The position numbers and the translations under genes are program-made. 64,000 nucleotides of DNA from an uncultured Cellulomonadaceae bacterium. GTDB lineage: Bacteria; Actinomycetota; Actinomycetes; Actinomycetales; Cellulomonadaceae. Shown here in pieces: positions 33,696 to 47,525 of the stretch (position 1 is the first letter of the stretch; each line of letters opens with the position of its first letter). The notes beneath the pieces are model-generated. The model made no database searches. It was not told where the DNA came from and saw nothing but the letters and a program-made list of their open reading frames with translations. The stretch is taken from contig CANLXM010000002.1 of assembly GCA_947495165.1 (NCBI GenBank), positions 310,001-374,000 on the forward strand, in the 5' to 3' direction.

Positions 33696-34436
33696 ATGAA
33701 CACCACCACCTACGTCCTCGTCCCCGGCTTCTGGCTCGGCGCCTCGGTCTGGCGCCCCGTCGCCGACCTGCTGCGCGAGCAAGGCGACGTCGTGCACGCC
33801 GTCGACCTCACCGGCATGGGCGACCGTGCCCACCTCGCCTCACCCCATACCGACCTGACCACCCACATCGACGACGTCGTCCGCCTGCTCGAGACCCAGG
33901 ACTTGCACGAGGTCGTGCTCGTCGGCCACAGCTACGGCGCCCTCGTGACGACCGGCGCGGCCGACCGTGTCCCCGAGCGCGTGGCGCGCCTCGTCTACGT
34001 CGACACCGGCCCCCTGCCCGACGGCATGGCCCAGGCCGACTTCGAAGGTCCCGACGCCCGGGTATCGAACGAGGACCTGGTCCGGACCAACGGCGAAGGC
34101 TGGAAGCTCCCGCCACCGCCCTGGGCGGCTCTCGCCGCCGGCGTCCCCGAGGTCGATGACGCCGCCGTCGCCGCACTGGTCGAAAACTCCCAGCCACAGC
34201 CCTGGCACACCGCCACGCAGCCGGTCGCGCTCACCGGCGCCTGGGAGCGCCTCCCGCGAACCGGCATCCTGTGCAGCTTCAGCCTCGAGCAGCTGCACCA
34301 GATGGCGCCGCACTCCCCCGCGTTCGCGCACATGGTCGACGGCGACTGGACCTACGTCGAGCTCCCGACGTGGCATTGGCCGATGGTGAGCCAGCCGGCG
34401 CGGCTCGCGGAGGTGCTGGGGGCGGTCGGGTCCTGA
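33696..34436 (+). CDS. Alpha/beta hydrolase
   Basis: The 246-residue protein has the alpha/beta hydrolase layout: VLVPGFWLGASVWRPVADLL (oxyanion region), nucleophile elbow GHSYG with Ser79, and a late TWHWPM carrying the likely catalytic His. It resembles the small salicylate-esterase/EstC-type hydrolases of actinobacteria; the substrate is unknown. TAGCGT at 33683-33688 lies seven bases before ATG 33696, so it is leaderless. Divergent from the WYL regulator, which is its likely controller. It ends in a strong hairpin. Confidence 0.87.
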   Translation: MNTTTYVLVPGFWLGASVWRPVADLLREQGDVVHAVDLTGMGDRAHLASPHTDLTTHIDDVVRLLETQDLHEVVLVGHSYGALVTTGAADRVPERVARLVYVDTGPLPDGMAQADFEGPDARVSNEDLVRTNGEGWKLPPPPWAALAAGVPEVDDAAVAALVENSQPQPWHTATQPVALTGAWERLPRTGILCSFSLEQLHQMAPHSPAFAHMVDGDWTYVELPTWHWPMVSQPARLAEVLGAVGS

Positions 34437-34442
34437 GGCCTG

Positions 34443-34470
34443 CGGCTGTCCCCCGCACGGGGGACAGCCG
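34443..34470 (+). terminator. Hairpin terminator after the hydrolase gene
   Basis: Perfect 12-bp stem (34443-34454 with 34459-34470) and a four-base loop, seven bases past the stop codon. Confidence 0.82.
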
Positions 34471-34566
34471 ATTGCCCACCCCGCGGTGACGACTCACGAC
34501 CGCCAGATTCCTAGGGTTTCGAACAGCCGCAGCAACCGTGCCGCGGACCCTCGGAAGGACCTCCTC

Positions 34567-35424
34567 GTGCGCCTCGTCAAGCAGCTCGGAGCAGTACTCG
34601 TCGTCGCCGTCCCGGGCAGCATCGCTGTCCAGGCCCTCCACGCGTGGGGACACAGCTTCGTGCTCACGCTCGTCGTCGGCGTCGCCATCGCCGCCCTCAT
34701 GATCGGCACGTACCGGTGGGTCGTGCACCAGACCGAGCACCGCCACCCCCGCGCGATCCGCAGCACCGGCGCCCGGTCCGCCCTCGCCCGCGGGGCCGCA
34801 GGCGGAGTCCTGCTCATGACCGCCGTCATGGGCATCATCGCCACGTTCGGCGGCTACCGCGTCGAGGGCTGGGGCTCCCCGTCCGCCGCGATCGGGTTCC
34901 TCGGCCTCACCGCCGTCGTCGTCGCCTCCGAGGAGCTGATCTTCCGCGGCATCGTGCAGCGGCTGCTCGAGGAGCGCGTGGGCACCTGGATCGCTCTCGC
35001 CGTGACCGCGGCCCTGTTCGGGGCCGTGCACCTGGTCAACCCCCACGCCACGCTCTGGGGCGCCTTCGCCGTCGCGATCGAGGCGGGCGGGATGCTCGGC
35101 GCCGCCTACGTCGCCACCCGATCCCTGTGGTTGCCCATGGGCCTGCACTTCGGCTGGAACGTCGCCGTGGGCGGCGTCTTCGGCACCGAGGTCTCCGGCA
35201 ACGAAGCATCGAAGGGCCTGCTCGACGGCGCGACGTCCGGCTCGACGCTCTTCACCGGTGGCACCTTCGGCCCCGAGGGCAGCATCATCGCAGTCCTCGC
35301 CTGCACCATCATCACCGTGGCGCTCCTGCGGCTCGCCCACCAGCGCGGACACATCGTCCGACGCCGCGAGGTCCGGCCCGCGACCACACCGACCTCCGCG
35401 TCACCCGCCCCGGCTACGGTGTGA
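34567..35424 (+). CDS. CPBP-family intramembrane protease
   Basis: A 285-residue Abi/CAAX-type glutamic protease with six to eight spans. The catalytic pair EE at 122-123 is in ASEELIFRG, followed by FGAVHLVNP (second motif His) and GLHFGWNVAVGGVFG (third motif, His and Asn). Bacterial members cleave membrane peptides or act in bacteriocin self-immunity; the target here is unknown. GTG 34567 is preferred over the upstream GTG 34486 because GGAAGGAC stands about eight bases before it and the membrane region starts right after. The following two-component genes overlap its end, so they may be functionally linked. Confidence 0.87.
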   Translation: MRLVKQLGAVLVVAVPGSIAVQALHAWGHSFVLTLVVGVAIAALMIGTYRWVVHQTEHRHPRAIRSTGARSALARGAAGGVLLMTAVMGIIATFGGYRVEGWGSPSAAIGFLGLTAVVVASEELIFRGIVQRLLEERVGTWIALAVTAALFGAVHLVNPHATLWGAFAVAIEAGGMLGAAYVATRSLWLPMGLHFGWNVAVGGVFGTEVSGNEASKGLLDGATSGSTLFTGGTFGPEGSIIAVLACTIITVALLRLAHQRGHIVRRREVRPATTPTSASPAPATV

Positions 35425-35426
35425 GC

Positions 35427-36593
35427 GTGATCGACCCGCGCACGGCCGCCGCAGCGTGGCGACGCTCGCACGTCGTGCTCCGCGACCTCCCGCTCGCGCT
35501 GCTCATCGCCGTGGCGCCCTGGATCGGGCCGCTGCAGGAACAGGGCACCCGGCTCGCCGACGCGCCCCAGCGGCCGCTCGACGCGCTGGCCCTCGTCCCG
35601 ATCGCGCTCCAGGCCCTCCCGCTCGCGGCGCGGCGCCGGTGGCCCGCGATCAGCCTCGGGCTCGTCGCGATCGGGTTCGCGATCGACCAGCTCACCGGCT
35701 ACGTCACCGCCGCCGGCATCGCGCTGCCCATCGCCCTCGTGAGCGCCGGCGCGCACCTGGCCCACCACCGACGCGCCGTCGTCGTCGGCCTGTCCGCCGG
35801 GTACGTGGCGCTGGCCGTGGCGCTCGAGCGGGACGGCGCCGGGGAGGACGCGGGCGGCGTCGTCGCCTTCTACCTGGTGCTCGCCGCCGCGTGGTGCGTC
35901 GGCGAGTGGCTGCGGCGCACCCGGGCCGCGGAGGCCGAGCGGCGCCGCCAGGTCGCCGTGACCACGCGCCTGACGGAGCGCACGCGCATCGCCCGCGACC
36001 TGCACGACGTCGTCACGCACCACGTCACCGCGATGGTGGTCCAGGCCGAGGCCGCGCGCTACCTCACCGCGCACCCCGACCGGCTCGACGGGGCGCTCAA
36101 CGCCGTCGCCGACACCGGCCGCCGCGCGATCTCCGACCTGCGCCAGGTGCTCGACCTCCTCGACCCCGCGGCGTCCTCCCCTGACACGGCGCGCGACAGC
36201 GGTGCCCTGCGCGAGCTGGTCGAACGCACCCGGCTCGCCGGACAACCGGTCGAGCACCGCACGGAGGGTGAGCCGCGCGCGGGGTCCGGCGACGTCGGGA
36301 CCGCCGTCTACCGCGTCGTCCAGGAAGGCCTGACGAACGCGCTCAAGCACGCTCCCGGCCGCCCGACCATCGTGGACGTGCAATACGGACGCGACGCCGT
36401 CACCGTCAACGTCGCTACCCAGGGCGACGGCCCGAGCGCCATCAAGGCGACGCCGTCGGCGCCTGGGGGCGGGCGCGGGCTCACCGGACTGAAGGAGCGG
36501 GTCGTGGCACTGGATGGAGAGCTCACCGCCGGGTTCGACGACGACGGGGCGTTCGTCGTCCGGGCCCACGTCCCTTGGGGAGGTGCCTCGTGA
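35427..36593 (+). CDS. Sensor histidine kinase, NarL/DesK type
   Basis: The 388-residue kinase has four or five N-terminal membrane spans without a large external loop, then HisKA_3 with RIARDLHDVVTHHVTAM (phosphoacceptor His193), and a HATPase domain (VVQEGLTNALKHAPG, GGRGLTGLKERVVALDGEL). It senses an unknown membrane-level signal and phosphorylates the response regulator encoded next. TACGGT at 35415-35420 lies six bases before GTG 35427, indicating a leaderless start placed inside the end of the CPBP gene. GTG 35421 is a less likely alternative. Confidence 0.92.
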   Translation: MIDPRTAAAAWRRSHVVLRDLPLALLIAVAPWIGPLQEQGTRLADAPQRPLDALALVPIALQALPLAARRRWPAISLGLVAIGFAIDQLTGYVTAAGIALPIALVSAGAHLAHHRRAVVVGLSAGYVALAVALERDGAGEDAGGVVAFYLVLAAAWCVGEWLRRTRAAEAERRRQVAVTTRLTERTRIARDLHDVVTHHVTAMVVQAEAARYLTAHPDRLDGALNAVADTGRRAISDLRQVLDLLDPAASSPDTARDSGALRELVERTRLAGQPVEHRTEGEPRAGSGDVGTAVYRVVQEGLTNALKHAPGRPTIVDVQYGRDAVTVNVATQGDGPSAIKATPSAPGGGRGLTGLKERVVALDGELTAGFDDDGAFVVRAHVPWGGAS

Positions 36594-37249
36594 CCGCGCC
36601 GATCCGGGTGCTCGTGGCCGACGACCAGCCGCTCATCCGCGCGGGCTTCGCGACCATCATCGACGCCCAGCCCGACCTCGAGGTCGTCGCGGAGTGCGGC
36701 GACGGGCGCGCCGCCGTGGACCTCGGGCGTCGGCACAGACCCGAGGTCGTCGTCATGGACGTGCGGATGCCCGTGCTCAACGGCATCGAAGCCACGCGGC
36801 TCCTCGCCGGCGCCGGCGTCGCCGAACCCGTCAACGTGCTCGTGGTGACGACGTTCAACCTCGACGCGTACGTCTACGAGGCGCTGCGCGCCGGAGCCAG
36901 CGGGTTCATGCTCAAGGACGCCCCGCCCGCACAGCTGCTCGCCGGCATCCGGACCGTCGCGAGCGGCGCAGCGCTGCTGGCCCCGGAGGTGACGCGCCAG
37001 CTCGTCGGGCGGTACGCCGACCGCATCCGACCCCCGGGGGCCAGCCCCGACGACGTGCCGCTGACGCCGCGCGAGCTCGAGGTCCTGCGCCTGGTCGCCT
37101 CTGGCCTGTCGAACGCCGAGATCGCCGCCACGCTCGTGCTCAGCCAGGAGACCGTGAAGACGTACGTGTCGCGGATCCTGACCAAGCTCGACCTGCGCAA
37201 CCGGGTGCAGGCGGTCGTCTACGCGTATCGGCGGGGGCTGGTGACCTGA
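36590..37249 (+). CDS. Response regulator, NarL/LuxR type
   Basis: The 219-residue regulator has a receiver domain with Asp11/Asp12 and phosphoacceptor Asp57 (VVVMDVRMPVLNG), switch residues Thr (VLVVTTFNLD) and Lys (FMLKDAPP), then a LuxR HTH (LTPRELEVLRLVASGLSNAEIAATLVLSQETVKTYVSRILTKL). GTG 36590 overlaps the kinase stop codon (GTGA) and has GGGGAGG seven bases upstream. Likely targets are its own promoter and the CPBP gene. Confidence 0.93.
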   Translation: MTAPIRVLVADDQPLIRAGFATIIDAQPDLEVVAECGDGRAAVDLGRRHRPEVVVMDVRMPVLNGIEATRLLAGAGVAEPVNVLVVTTFNLDAYVYEALRAGASGFMLKDAPPAQLLAGIRTVASGAALLAPEVTRQLVGRYADRIRPPGASPDDVPLTPRELEVLRLVASGLSNAEIAATLVLSQETVKTYVSRILTKLDLRNRVQAVVYAYRRGLVT

Positions 37250-37268
37250 CCCGGACGCCGGGTCAGGT
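37244..37268. terminator. Bidirectional terminator between response regulator and lacI-type gene
   Basis: Perfect 11-bp stem (37244-37254 with 37258-37268) and a three-base loop. It spans the stop codons of both convergent genes. Confidence 0.75.
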
Positions 37269-38276
37269 GCTCTCGCGCGCGATGACCTCGGGCGTCAGCA
37301 GCACCGTCCGCGGCGGACCGCCGGCGACCATCTCCGCAGCCAGGGCGACGGCTGTCTCCCCCTGCACGCGGAAGTGCTGGTGCACCGTCGAGAGGGTCGG
37401 CGCGGACATCGCCGCGACGGGGTGATCGTCGAACCCGATCACCCGGACGTCCTGCGGCACGCGCATCTGGTGCTCGCGCAACGCCTGGATCACGCCCACG
37501 GCGATCCGGTCGTTCCCGCAGGCCACGGCGTCGAACTCGACCCCGGACCGGCAGATCGCCACGCCCGCGCTGTACCCGGCGGGCGTGTCCCAGTCGACGT
37601 AGGCGATGTCCGGCAGCAGCCGGTCCCCCAGCGCCTGCCGGAGGCCCGCGACGCGGTCCGGCGTGGCCGGGTTCTCCGCCGGGCCCATGATCGACACGAC
37701 GCGGGTGGCACCGCGCTCCAGGAGGTGCTCGGCGGCGAGCCGCGAGCCCAGCACGTCGTCGGAGTACACGGACGAGAACACGCCGTCGTACCGCCGCCCG
37801 TCGAGCTGACCGCACAGCACCACCGGCATCTTGGCCGCCTGGAGCTCGTCCAGCATGCCGTCGTCGACGTACGGGGAGATGTGGATGACGGCGTCGACCG
37901 AGCCCCGCTTGAACATCCGCAGGCCCTTGGCCCGCTCCTGGCTCGTCGCCATGGTGAACAGGATCGGCACGACCGACGTCGGGGCCAGCCCGTCGGTGAT
38001 CCCCTTGAGGACGGACGCGAACGTGGGGTCGGTGAGGAGCTCGTCGAGCGGCTCGGTCAGGACGACCGCGTAGGCGTCCGCGGTGCCCGTGGCGAGCTGG
38101 CGCGCTGACGCCGACGCCGTGAACCCGGTCTCGGCGATCGCGCGCCGGACGGCCCGCTCGCGCTCCGGCGTGACCGTCGACGCCCCGTTGAGCACGCGCG
38201 AGACGGTCATGTGGGACACGCCGGCGTGCGCCGCCACGTCGCGGATCGTCACCTTCTTGGTGCGAGCCACCGCCAT
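37263..38276 (-). CDS. LacI-family repressor of the beta-galactosidase operon
   Basis: The 337-residue regulator has an N-terminal LacI HTH and hinge helix (VTIRDVAAHAGVSHMTVSRVLNGASTVTPERERAVRRAI) and a periplasmic-binding-protein-like sugar domain ending GFDDHPVAAMSAPTLSTVHQ. ATG 38276 has a GGAGGAGC Shine-Dalgarno. It is divergent from lacZ and two perfect operators lie between them, so it very probably represses the lac operon until a galactoside inducer binds. Confidence 0.93.
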   Translation of the reverse strand: MAVARTKKVTIRDVAAHAGVSHMTVSRVLNGASTVTPERERAVRRAIAETGFTASASARQLATGTADAYAVVLTEPLDELLTDPTFASVLKGITDGLAPTSVVPILFTMATSQERAKGLRMFKRGSVDAVIHISPYVDDGMLDELQAAKMPVVLCGQLDGRRYDGVFSSVYSDDVLGSRLAAEHLLERGATRVVSIMGPAENPATPDRVAGLRQALGDRLLPDIAYVDWDTPAGYSAGVAICRSGVEFDAVACGNDRIAVGVIQALREHQMRVPQDVRVIGFDDHPVAAMSAPTLSTVHQHFRVQGETAVALAAEMVAGGPPRTVLLTPEVIAREST

Positions 38277-38367
38277 CCCCTGCTCCTCCGGCTCTGGCGC
38301 CGACTCGGGTGGTGAGTCGTGGGCGCGAACGGCGTGAGTCTATCCGGTGGTGGGCTGACCAGGGTCG

Positions 38368-43973
<5,606 letters not shown>

Positions 43974-43977
43974 CGCT

Positions 43978-44008
43978 GGCGGCGCTCGCCCACCCGGCGA
44001 GCGCCGCC
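43978..44008. terminator. Bidirectional terminator after the lacZ operon
   Basis: Perfect 13-bp stem (43978-43990 with 43996-44008) and a five-base loop, between the convergent ends of the tRNA-binding protein gene and the VOC gene. Confidence 0.85.
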
Positions 44009-44012
44009 GGTG

Positions 44013-44402
44013 CTACTTCATCGCCGCGATCTGGATCAGGTTGCCGCAGGTGTCGTCGAGCACGGCGGTGACGACCGGTCCCATGTCGGTCGGCTCCTGC
44101 GTGAAGGTCACGCCGAGTGCCCGGAGGCGCTCGGTCTCGGCGTACACGTCGTCGACGGCGAACGACGTGTACGGGATGCCGTCCGCGGCGATCGCGTCCT
44201 TGAACGGGCGGGCCGCCGGGTGACCGTCCGGCTCGAGGAGCAGCTCGACGCCGTCGGGGTCGGCCGGGGAGACGACCGTGAGCCAGCGCGCCTGGCCGAG
44301 GTCCACGTCGTTCTTCTTGAGGAAGCCGAGCTTGTCGGTGTAGAAAGCCAGCGCCTTGGCCTGGTCGTCGACGAACACGCTCGTGATGTTGATGCGGATC
44401 AT
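44013..44402 (-). CDS. VOC-family (glyoxalase/bleomycin-resistance fold) protein
   Basis: A 129-residue VOC protein with two beta-alpha-beta-beta-beta modules: NITSVFVDDQAKALAFYTDKLGFLKKNDV, then ARWLTVVSPADPDGVELLLEP, PYTSFAVDDVYAETERLRALGVTF and LDDTCGNLIQIAAMK. The likely metal ligands are the Glu in VELLLEP and the late N/Q positions, but the first-strand His of true glyoxalases is absent, so catalysis is uncertain. Such PhnB/extradiol-like proteins are common and mostly of unknown substrate. Confidence 0.85.
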   Translation of the reverse strand: MIRINITSVFVDDQAKALAFYTDKLGFLKKNDVDLGQARWLTVVSPADPDGVELLLEPDGHPAARPFKDAIAADGIPYTSFAVDDVYAETERLRALGVTFTQEPTDMGPVVTAVLDDTCGNLIQIAAMK

Positions 44403-44474
44403 GGGTTCATTCCCGTCTGTCGGTGGACCACGTGCACGCTTGCGTCTCTAGCGTCCCTCTCGGGCGGGCGCGTG

Positions 44475-45146
44475 TCAGCCCTCGGCTGCGTCGAACCGTC
44501 GCCACCGCCCCTCGGAGACCACCTCGACCTCGCAGCCGACCACGGCGATCGCCGTCTGCTCGTCGATCACGTAGGACGGGACGCCAAGGTCGGCGGCCCA
44601 GCGCTCGGCGTCGGCCATCGTGTTGGTCGGGAAGAGGTCCAGGTGCGGGAAGATCGCGAAGTCGACGACGCCGAGGGTCCGGTCGTCGGGAGCGGCGGGC
44701 CACTCGACGAAGTACGGCCCGATCCGCGGGGCCATCACCATGCTCCCGGCGCTCACGCCGACCCAGACCGTGTCTGTCAGCGAGGGCAGCAGGTCGGCCA
44801 GCCCGGACTCCCGAATCCAGTGCGCGAGGTAGGTCGCGTCGCCGCCGTCGACCAGGAGGACGTCGGCTTCCTCGACCCAGGGGACCCATCGCTCCCGGCC
44901 GATCGTCGGCAGGGCCGTGAGCTCGAGGACGCCGAGCGACGCCCAGCCGAGGCCGGTCAGGTGCTCGGCTCCGTCGCCCGCCGCGACGGTCTGCTGAACG
45001 GACGCTGGCCCGCACATCGGGTGCCCCCACTGCGCCGTGGGGATGCACAAGGCGCGAGACTCGGCGATCGGCTTTCCGAGCATCTCGACGAGCGCGGCCC
45101 CGATGCTCCGGTTCGTCACCCCGCCGGACGTGAGCAACAGCTTCAC
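44475..45146 (-). CDS. Peptidase S51-like (peptidase E family) protein
   Basis: The 223-residue protein has the class-I amidotransferase-like fold of peptidase E: KLLLTSGGVTNRSIGAALVEMLG, DVLLVDGGDATYLAHWIRESGL and the nucleophile loop WVGVSAGSMVMAPRIG with the Ser of GVSAGS. S51 enzymes are Asp-specific dipeptidases (PepE) or cyanophycinases, which recycle peptides. GTG 45146 follows GGAGG about five bases upstream and begins at the first strand of the fold, so the longer open frame upstream is rejected. Confidence 0.85.
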   Translation of the reverse strand: MKLLLTSGGVTNRSIGAALVEMLGKPIAESRALCIPTAQWGHPMCGPASVQQTVAAGDGAEHLTGLGWASLGVLELTALPTIGRERWVPWVEEADVLLVDGGDATYLAHWIRESGLADLLPSLTDTVWVGVSAGSMVMAPRIGPYFVEWPAAPDDRTLGVVDFAIFPHLDLFPTNTMADAERWAADLGVPSYVIDEQTAIAVVGCEVEVVSEGRWRRFDAAEG

Positions 45147-45312
45147 AGCGCCTCCTGGTTGGCGTGCAGACCATGACGTGGGGATAGACCCGGCCGGAGC
45201 GCAGAACTCATCGGGCCACCGCGTGCCCGCGCGCGGTTCTCGTGCGCAGAATCGCGACAATAGGGGCACAACGGGCATACGCTCGGAGCCTCGGCGAACA
45301 ACGGAGTGCGCC

Positions 45313-45720
45313 ATGTCGAATCCGGCAGCGGGTCAGAGTTCTTCCACGACCGACTGGGGCATGATCGCGCGACTCGCGATCACCGTCGTCCTGCTGCTGG
45401 GATGCGGCTGGTGGCTCTGGGTCGTCTCCCAGAACCTCAGCGTCCGGACGGAGGTGGGCCCCGACGGCGTCATCGTCATCGACCAGTTCCAGCGGGCCAA
45501 GGACGTGCTGCTGGCCGTCCTGCCGCTGCTGACGCTCGCGCTCGGGTACTGGTTCGGCACCCAAGGCACCGCAAAAGCTGAGGAGAAGGCCGAGGAAGCC
45601 ACGGCGGAGGCCAAGGGCGCGCGCGATCGCATCGAGGCGATCGTCGCCGCCTCGTCCGACACCGACCTTCTCAGCAAGGCCCGCTCCCAGAATCCACGCG
45701 CCTTCGGAGAGGTCCGCTGA
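45313..45720 (+). CDS. Small two-span membrane protein with coiled-coil tail
   Basis: A 135-residue protein: membrane spans at about 17-40 and 67-87 with a short exported loop, then an Ala/Glu/Lys-rich coiled coil (AEEKAEEATAEAKGARDRIEAI, given here in part, about 91-112) in the cytoplasm. It matches no family I know. ATG 45313 has CGGAG six bases upstream. Its stop overlaps the next ATG by one base (TGATG), so both are made together; the pair looks like a small membrane complex. Confidence 0.7.
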   Translation: MSNPAAGQSSSTTDWGMIARLAITVVLLLGCGWWLWVVSQNLSVRTEVGPDGVIVIDQFQRAKDVLLAVLPLLTLALGYWFGTQGTAKAEEKAEEATAEAKGARDRIEAIVAASSDTDLLSKARSQNPRAFGEVR

Positions 45721-45932
45721 TGAAGCACTCCGAGGACAAGGGGAACCTGACGTTCTTCTCCGACGGCGGCCAGATCCTCATCGCCTGCGACAAGGGCCAC
45801 TACTGGATGATCGACGCGAAGTACGGCGAGATTTCCCCCGCCGGGGACGGCGCGGCGCGCATCAAGCTCTCACCCGATCTGGACCGGTTCGGGCCGGCGG
45901 CGATCCAGGCGCTGCGGCAGGCGCCCGGCTAG
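45720..45932 (+). CDS. Small hypothetical protein coupled to the membrane protein upstream
   Basis: A 70-residue soluble protein (LTFFSDGGQILIACDKGHYWMIDAKYGE...) with a beta-rich start and no recognised motif. It is translated from a TGATG overlap with the preceding membrane protein gene, which is the main evidence that it is real. Function unknown. Confidence 0.6.
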   Translation: MKHSEDKGNLTFFSDGGQILIACDKGHYWMIDAKYGEISPAGDGAARIKLSPDLDRFGPAAIQALRQAPG

Positions 45933-45950
45933 ACCGCCGCGACCCCGCGA

Positions 45951-46568
45951 CTACGCGTCCCCTGCCAGGAGCATGACCGCCAACCCCACCATCACCACCG
46001 CGATCCCCGCGTCCAGCACGCGCCACGCCCCCGGCCGCGCGAACACCGGCCGCAGCGCCCGCGCGCCGAATCCGAGCGCCACGAACCACACCACGCTCCC
46101 GACAGCTGCACCGCCAGCGAACCACCACTCCCGTCCGGGATGGCTCTGCGCGATCGACCCGAGCAGCACCACGGTGTCGAGATACACGTGCGGGTTGAGC
46201 CATGTCAGCGCCAGCGCCGTCCCGACCACGGCCCGCACCGAGCTCGGCACCGCCTCGACCGACGGGTCGAGCACCTTCGGACGCCACGCGCGCCACGCGG
46301 CCATCAGCCCGTACGTCGTGAGGAACGCCGCCCCGGCCCACCGCACGACGTCGAGCAGCCACGGCCGGCTCTGCACCGCCGCTCCGGCGCCGGCCACACC
46401 CGCGCCGATGAGCACGACGTCGGACACCACGCACACCAGCACCACGAGCGCGACGCGTTCCCGACGCAACCCCTGCCGGAGCACGAAGGCGTTCTGCGAT
46501 CCGATCGCGACGATCAACGACAGGCCTAGGCCGAGGCCGGACAGGGCGACGAGCAGTTCAGGAGGCAC
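45951..46568 (-). CDS. lysE: LysE/ArgO-family basic amino-acid exporter
   Basis: The 205-residue exporter has six predicted spans and the LysE hallmark IVAIGSQNAFVLRQGLRRE near the start and ALTWLNPHVYLDTVVLLGSIAQ in the middle. It releases excess L-lysine or L-arginine, as in Corynebacterium, protecting cells during growth on peptides. TACGGT at 46575-46580 lies six bases before GTG 46568, so it is leaderless. It is divergent from lysG, its likely activator. Confidence 0.93.
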   Translation of the reverse strand: MPPELLVALSGLGLGLSLIVAIGSQNAFVLRQGLRRERVALVVLVCVVSDVVLIGAGVAGAGAAVQSRPWLLDVVRWAGAAFLTTYGLMAAWRAWRPKVLDPSVEAVPSSVRAVVGTALALTWLNPHVYLDTVVLLGSIAQSHPGREWWFAGGAAVGSVVWFVALGFGARALRPVFARPGAWRVLDAGIAVVMVGLAVMLLAGDA

Positions 46569-46637
46569 CGCCTCACCGTAAAGATAGGCGGGCCTGAAGT
46601 GAAGCGATAGTTCCTACCGAACCGTTAGCGTTGCTGC
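46569..46637. promoter_or_regulatory. lysE/lysG divergent control region
   Basis: This 69-bp region holds TACGGT (46575-46580, minus) for lysE and TAGCGT (46626-46631, plus) for lysG, both placed six bases from their start codons. The LysG binding site must lie in the roughly 45 bases between the two -10 boxes. Confidence 0.7.
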
Positions 46638-47525
46638 ATGGAGTTCGATCCCGCGCACCTGCGTGCACTGAGCGCAGCCGTCACCGAGGGCACCCTCGAC
46701 GCCGCTGCCCGCGCCCTGCACATCACACCGTCGGCGGTGAGCCAGCGCCTGCGCGCTCTCGAGGTCGCCACCGGCCGCGTCCTACTGATCCGCAGCAAGC
46801 CCGTCCGAGTCACCGAGTCCGGCGAGGTCGTGCTGCGCCTCGCCCGCCAGGTCGAGCTGCTGACCAGCGAGGCGGCCGCCGAGCTCAACCCCGGCACCGA
46901 CACCGGCGCCCACACCCTGCCGCTGGCCATCAACGCCGACTCCCTCGGCACCTGGGTCCTGCCCGCCCTCGCACCGCTCGCCGGCGACGTCACCTTCGAC
47001 CTGCACCGCGAGGACGAGGAGCACACCGCCGCCCTGCTGCGCGCCGGCACCGTCGTCGCCGCCATCACCACCGACCCGAACCCGATCGCCGGCTGCTCCG
47101 CCACGCGTCTCGGCGTCATGTGCTACCGCCCCCTCGCCTCCCCCTCCTTCGCGGCGCGCTGGTTTCCCGACGGCGTCACCCCCGACGCGCTGGCCGTCGC
47201 CCCGGTCGTCGTGTTCGACCGCAAGGACGACCTGCAGCGCCGCTTCCTCGCCGACCACGCGCCCGCGGGTGCCGCACCGCCCACGCACTACGTGCCGTCG
47301 TCGGCGGACTTCCTCGCCGCGGTCCGCCTCGGCATGGGCTGGGGCATGCTCCCCACCCTGCAGTGCGCCGACGACGAGGCCCGCGGCGACCTCGTGGCTC
47401 TCGACCCGAGGGCGAGCGTCGACGTCGTCCTGCACTGGCAGCAGTGGAAGCTCCGCTCCCCCGTGCTCGACCGGACGGCAGCCGCGATCACGGAGGCGGC
47501 GCGGCGACTGCTGAACCTCTCCTAG
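46638..47525 (+). CDS. lysG: LysG/ArgP-type LysR transcriptional regulator
   Basis: The 295-residue LTTR has an N-terminal HTH (LDAAARALHITPSAVSQRLRALEVATGRVLL) and a two-lobed effector domain (LPLAINADSLGTWVLPALAPL, TTDPNPIAGCSATRLGVMCYR). LysG activates lysE in response to lysine, arginine or histidine. ATG 46638 is leaderless (TAGCGT six bases upstream). The final codons, KLRSPVLDRTAAAITEAARRLL, occur a second time 1.2 kb downstream, so the present 3' end was probably supplied by an integrated cassette. Confidence 0.93.
   Translation: MEFDPAHLRALSAAVTEGTLDAAARALHITPSAVSQRLRALEVATGRVLLIRSKPVRVTESGEVVLRLARQVELLTSEAAAELNPGTDTGAHTLPLAINADSLGTWVLPALAPLAGDVTFDLHREDEEHTAALLRAGTVVAAITTDPNPIAGCSATRLGVMCYRPLASPSFAARWFPDGVTPDALAVAPVVVFDRKDDLQRRFLADHAPAGAAPPTHYVPSSADFLAAVRLGMGWGMLPTLQCADDEARGDLVALDPRASVDVVLHWQQWKLRSPVLDRTAAAITEAARRLLNLS

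Noticed and set aside
45037..45312. Upstream extension of the two-span membrane protein to GTG/ATG 45037
   Set aside because: The extension runs antisense to the S51 peptidase gene; CGGAG before ATG 45313 and the topology favour the shorter protein.
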